Assembly: GCA_015487455.1 (NCBI GenBank)
Contig: WFPR01000104.1
Span: forward strand, 1-7,167
Direction of reading: 5' to 3'
Origin: Candidatus Bipolaricaulota bacterium
Lineage (GTDB): Bacteria; Bipolaricaulota; Bipolaricaulia; RBG-16-55-9
Length of the DNA: 7,167 bases
Shown here: positions 5,666 to 7,167 of the stretch, piece by piece
Layout of the letters: every line of letters begins with the position of its first letter
How positions within the stretch are numbered: position 1 is the first letter of the stretch
Position numbers and translations under genes: made by a program
The notes under the pieces: generated by a model
What the model saw: only the letters and a program-made list of their open reading frames with translations
What the model was told of the DNA's origin: nothing
Databases searched by the model: none

Positions 5666-6441
5666 CGCCCCTCGCCTCCTCCCCTCCCCCTCAGCTCCAG
5701 CTCCATGAGGTCCCGGGCCAGCTGGACCTCCCCTTGAAAGCCCCGCTTGACGGCCTGCAGCATCGCCAGCTCGTGTCCCCGCGTCTCGGGGTAGAAGTGG
5801 GTGAGCAGCAGCAGCCGGACGTCGCAGCCCTTGAGCGCCTCGCCCAGCGCGCTCGGCGTGGTGTGGTGCGCTGGGGCCTCCACGCCGTCGGGGAAGGAGC
5901 ACTCGTGGAGCAGCAGCTCGCAGCCGTGGGCGAACTCGGCCAGCTCCCGGAACGGCCCCGTGTCCGCCGAGAAGGCGAAGACGCCGTCGAGCTTGTAGGC
6001 CAGCGTCGGGACGGGGTGCCTCGTCCGCAGGCACTCGACGGCGAAGCCTTCGAGCTCGACGCGGTCGCCGTCCTTGAGCTCGCGGACGTCGAGGGCGACG
6101 TGGCGGCGGACGTAGTCGTACAGCCCGAGCAGCCGCTCCAGCAGCGCCCGCGTGCCCTCGGGGCCGCAGACGCGGGTGCGCCGATGCCCTTTCAGCCAGC
6201 GGGCCACGATCAGGGGCAGGAGGTCGCTCATGTGATCGAGGTGGTGGTGGGTGAGCAGCACCGTCTCGACCTGGGCGGGGTCGGCCCCCGCTTGGTCGAG
6301 GCGCAGCAGGACCCCGCTGCCGCAGTCGATGAGCAGGCGGCGCCCGCCCCTCTCGACGAGGATGCCCGTCTGCGCCCGGTCGGGCGGCGGGACCGCCCCG
6401 CCCGTCCCCAGGATCGTGACCCGAAGCGCCTCCCTCTCCAT
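5662..6441 (-). CDS. Metallo-beta-lactamase fold hydrolase, RNase Z-like
   Basis: The protein has 259 residues. The zinc ligands of the family are all present: H65-x-H67-x-D69-H70 (THHHLDH), H142 (TRHPVPTL), D160 (FSADTGP) and H215 (LTHFYP). RNase Z-specific neighbours also occur: LGTGGAVPPPDR near the N-terminus, IDCGSG (38-43), LLHECSF (177-183, matching the HEATF motif) and HHTT (192-195). RNase Z removes the 3' trailer of tRNA precursors. However, here H142 is followed after only ~17 residues by the SADT motif. The flexible arm (exosite) that canonical tRNase Z inserts in this region to grip tRNA is therefore missing, and the protein is shorter than the usual ~300 residues. A different phosphodiester or small-molecule substrate is possible. 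First gene of a four-gene run, with ATGA overlap to the next gene. It has no SD; TATAAT ends 8 nt before the ATG, suggesting a leaderless message. Confidence 0.9.
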   Translation of the reverse strand: MEREALRVTILGTGGAVPPPDRAQTGILVERGGRRLLIDCGSGVLLRLDQAGADPAQVETVLLTHHHLDHMSDLLPLIVARWLKGHRRTRVCGPEGTRALLERLLGLYDYVRRHVALDVRELKDGDRVELEGFAVECLRTRHPVPTLAYKLDGVFAFSADTGPFRELAEFAHGCELLLHECSFPDGVEAPAHHTTPSALGEALKGCDVRLLLLTHFYPETRGHELAMLQAVKRGFQGEVQLARDLMELELRGRGGGEGR

Positions 6442-6449
6442 GGCGCCGC

Positions 6450-6478
6450 ATTATAGCTCAAGGCCACGGGGGCGTCCC
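6450..6478 (-). promoter_or_regulatory. Promoter of the metallo-hydrolase operon, leaderless
   Basis: On the minus strand a perfect TATAAT (6455-6450) lies 8 nt before the ATG at 6441. A weak -35 (GGGACG, 6478-6473) lies 17 bp further upstream. The expected transcription start falls at or within 1-3 nt of the A of the ATG, and no SD exists between them. Confidence 0.65.
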
Positions 6479-6483
6479 GCCCC
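6469..6483. promoter_or_regulatory. Short inverted repeat between the two divergent promoters
   Basis: GGGGCG (6469-6474) and CGCCCC (6478-6483) are perfect inverted arms around a 3-nt centre, near the midpoint between the two TATAAT boxes. It overlaps the weak -35 of the minus-strand promoter. It might be an operator, but such short GC arms are expected by chance in this composition. Confidence 0.25.
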
Positions 6484-6487
6484 TGGG

Positions 6488-6516
6488 TTGCCGGGCGCGA
6501 TGCGACGGTCTATAAT
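6488..6516 (+). promoter_or_regulatory. Promoter of the agmatinase-family gene, leaderless
   Basis: TTGCCG (6488-6493), a 17-bp spacer, then a perfect TATAAT (6511-6516). The ATG at 6527 begins 11 nt after the -10 box (10 nt between), so the transcript should start within a few bases of the start codon. No SD is present in the intervening CG-only sequence. Confidence 0.7.
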
Positions 6517-6526
6517 CGCGCGGCCC

Positions 6527-7167
6527 ATGGCACGCGAGACGCTCACCCCGAAGCGACACTCGTTCGGCGGCGTCTTCAAGCACGAGCCGACGGGGCCCGC
6601 GCGCTACGCGCTGTTGGGGCTGCCGTACGACGCGGCCAGCTCGTACCGACCGGGGGCGCGGCTGGCCCCCAGGCAGATCCGCGAGGTCGCGGAGTCGCTC
6701 CCACCGTGCACCGAGCGCGGGCTCGATTTATCGGGGCTCCCGGCCCGCGACGCGGGCGACCTGCCCCTGAGCAACCGGCTGCGCACCGTCCTGACGGAGA
6801 TCGAGGAGGCCGTGGCCGCGCTGTTCGACGAGGGCGCGGTGCCGGTGCTGTTGGGCGGCGACCACATCGTGACCGTGCCGAGCTTCACCGCCGCGCTCAA
6901 GCGCCACCCCGGGCTGAAGCTGCTCGTCTTCGACGCGCACCCCGACCTCCACGAGGAGCTGGAGGGCGACACCTTCTCGCACGCCTGCACGATCTCGCGC
7001 GTTCTTGATCTCGACGAGATGTCCGGCGATCGGATCACGATCGTGGGCGTGCGGGCGCTCACGCCCGAGCAGCAGAAGGCCGCCGACGCCGAGGGGGTCA
7101 AGCTCGTCCCGGCCTGGGACCTCGACGTCTTCGAGCTGCTGGACGAGGGGCCGTACTACGTCTCCAT
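6527..7167 (+). CDS. speB: Agmatinase/arginase-family ureohydrolase, 3' partial
   Basis: The frame starts at the ATG at 6527 and is open through the right edge, giving 213 codons. Ureohydrolases cleave a guanidino group to urea using two Mn ions; agmatinase makes putrescine from agmatine. Visible metal motifs are LLGGDH (108-113, ligand H113) and FDAHPD (135-140, ligands D136, H138, D140). The third motif (DxDxxDP) would lie just beyond the end, after YYVS. The N-terminal half (ALLGLPYDAASSYRPGARLAPRQIR, 28-52) and SHAC (151-154) resemble archaeal or thermophile agmatinases more than E. coli SpeB, in which SHG is usual. Arginase, guanidinobutyrase and formimidoylglutamase are related alternatives that need the missing part to separate. 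The start is supported by the TATAAT box just upstream and by the fit of the N-terminus; no SD. Divergent from the metallo-hydrolase operon. Confidence 0.88.
   Translation, partial: MARETLTPKRHSFGGVFKHEPTGPARYALLGLPYDAASSYRPGARLAPRQIREVAESLPPCTERGLDLSGLPARDAGDLPLSNRLRTVLTEIEEAVAALFDEGAVPVLLGGDHIVTVPSFTAALKRHPGLKLLVFDAHPDLHEELEGDTFSHACTISRVLDLDEMSGDRITIVGVRALTPEQQKAADAEGVKLVPAWDLDVFELLDEGPYYVS

Noticed and set aside
5666..6451. Possible fusion of extra N-terminal sequence to the AhpD-like protein
   Set aside because: The frame is open but reads the metallo-hydrolase gene out of frame as R/P/G-rich sequence; the ATG at 5665 with AGGAGG upstream gives a normal-length family member.

Overview
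This window is bacterial chromosomal DNA that is densely packed with genes. It holds nine protein-coding genes, of which the first and last run off the window edges. No RNA gene, insertion sequence or CRISPR array was seen. Most of the window is very GC-rich, while the first ~1.65 kb is visibly less so. Bacterial-type promoters (TTGnnn / TATAAT) and Shine-Dalgarno (SD) sites are readable, so the host is a bacterium. The proteins (archaeal-style agmatinase, macro domain with AF1521-like features, E/K/R-rich charged proteins) hint at a thermophilic or deep-branching uncultivated lineage. No marker gene here fixes the phylum.

Layout: (1) 1-608 (+), the C-terminal part of an NHL-repeat beta-propeller. 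(2) 649-1635 (+), an N-terminally membrane-anchored or exported TolB/PD40-type six-blade propeller, probably in the same transcript. (3) 1680-2807 (-), a PspA/IM30 family coiled-coil protein with an unusual ~150-residue C-terminal extension. (4) 3002-3562 (+), a CDP-alcohol phosphatidyltransferase (PgsA-like), divergent from pspA. (5) 3577-3975 (-), a small exported or membrane protein of unknown function with its own promoter. (6) 6441 down to 4051 (-), a four-gene run: RNase Z-like metallo-hydrolase, AhpD-like carboxymuconolactone decarboxylase, beta-phosphoglucomutase-like HAD hydrolase and macro-domain protein. The first three genes overlap by ATGA, and the fourth follows after 20 nt. (7) 6527 to the window end (+), the first 213 codons of an agmatinase/arginase-family enzyme, divergent from the operon.

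Three points stand out. The 85-bp divergent region 6442-6526 carries two TATAAT boxes only 8 and 10 nt from the two ATGs, so both transcripts should be leaderless. The pspA leader contains a 36-nt pure purine tract on the mRNA strand. The macro protein has Ala where YmdB/MacroD-type deacetylases have the catalytic Asp. PspA (membrane stress) beside PgsA (phosphatidylglycerol synthesis) forms a plausible membrane-maintenance pair. No clearly new defence or mobile system was found; the four-gene operon and the extended PspA are the best candidates for something undescribed.
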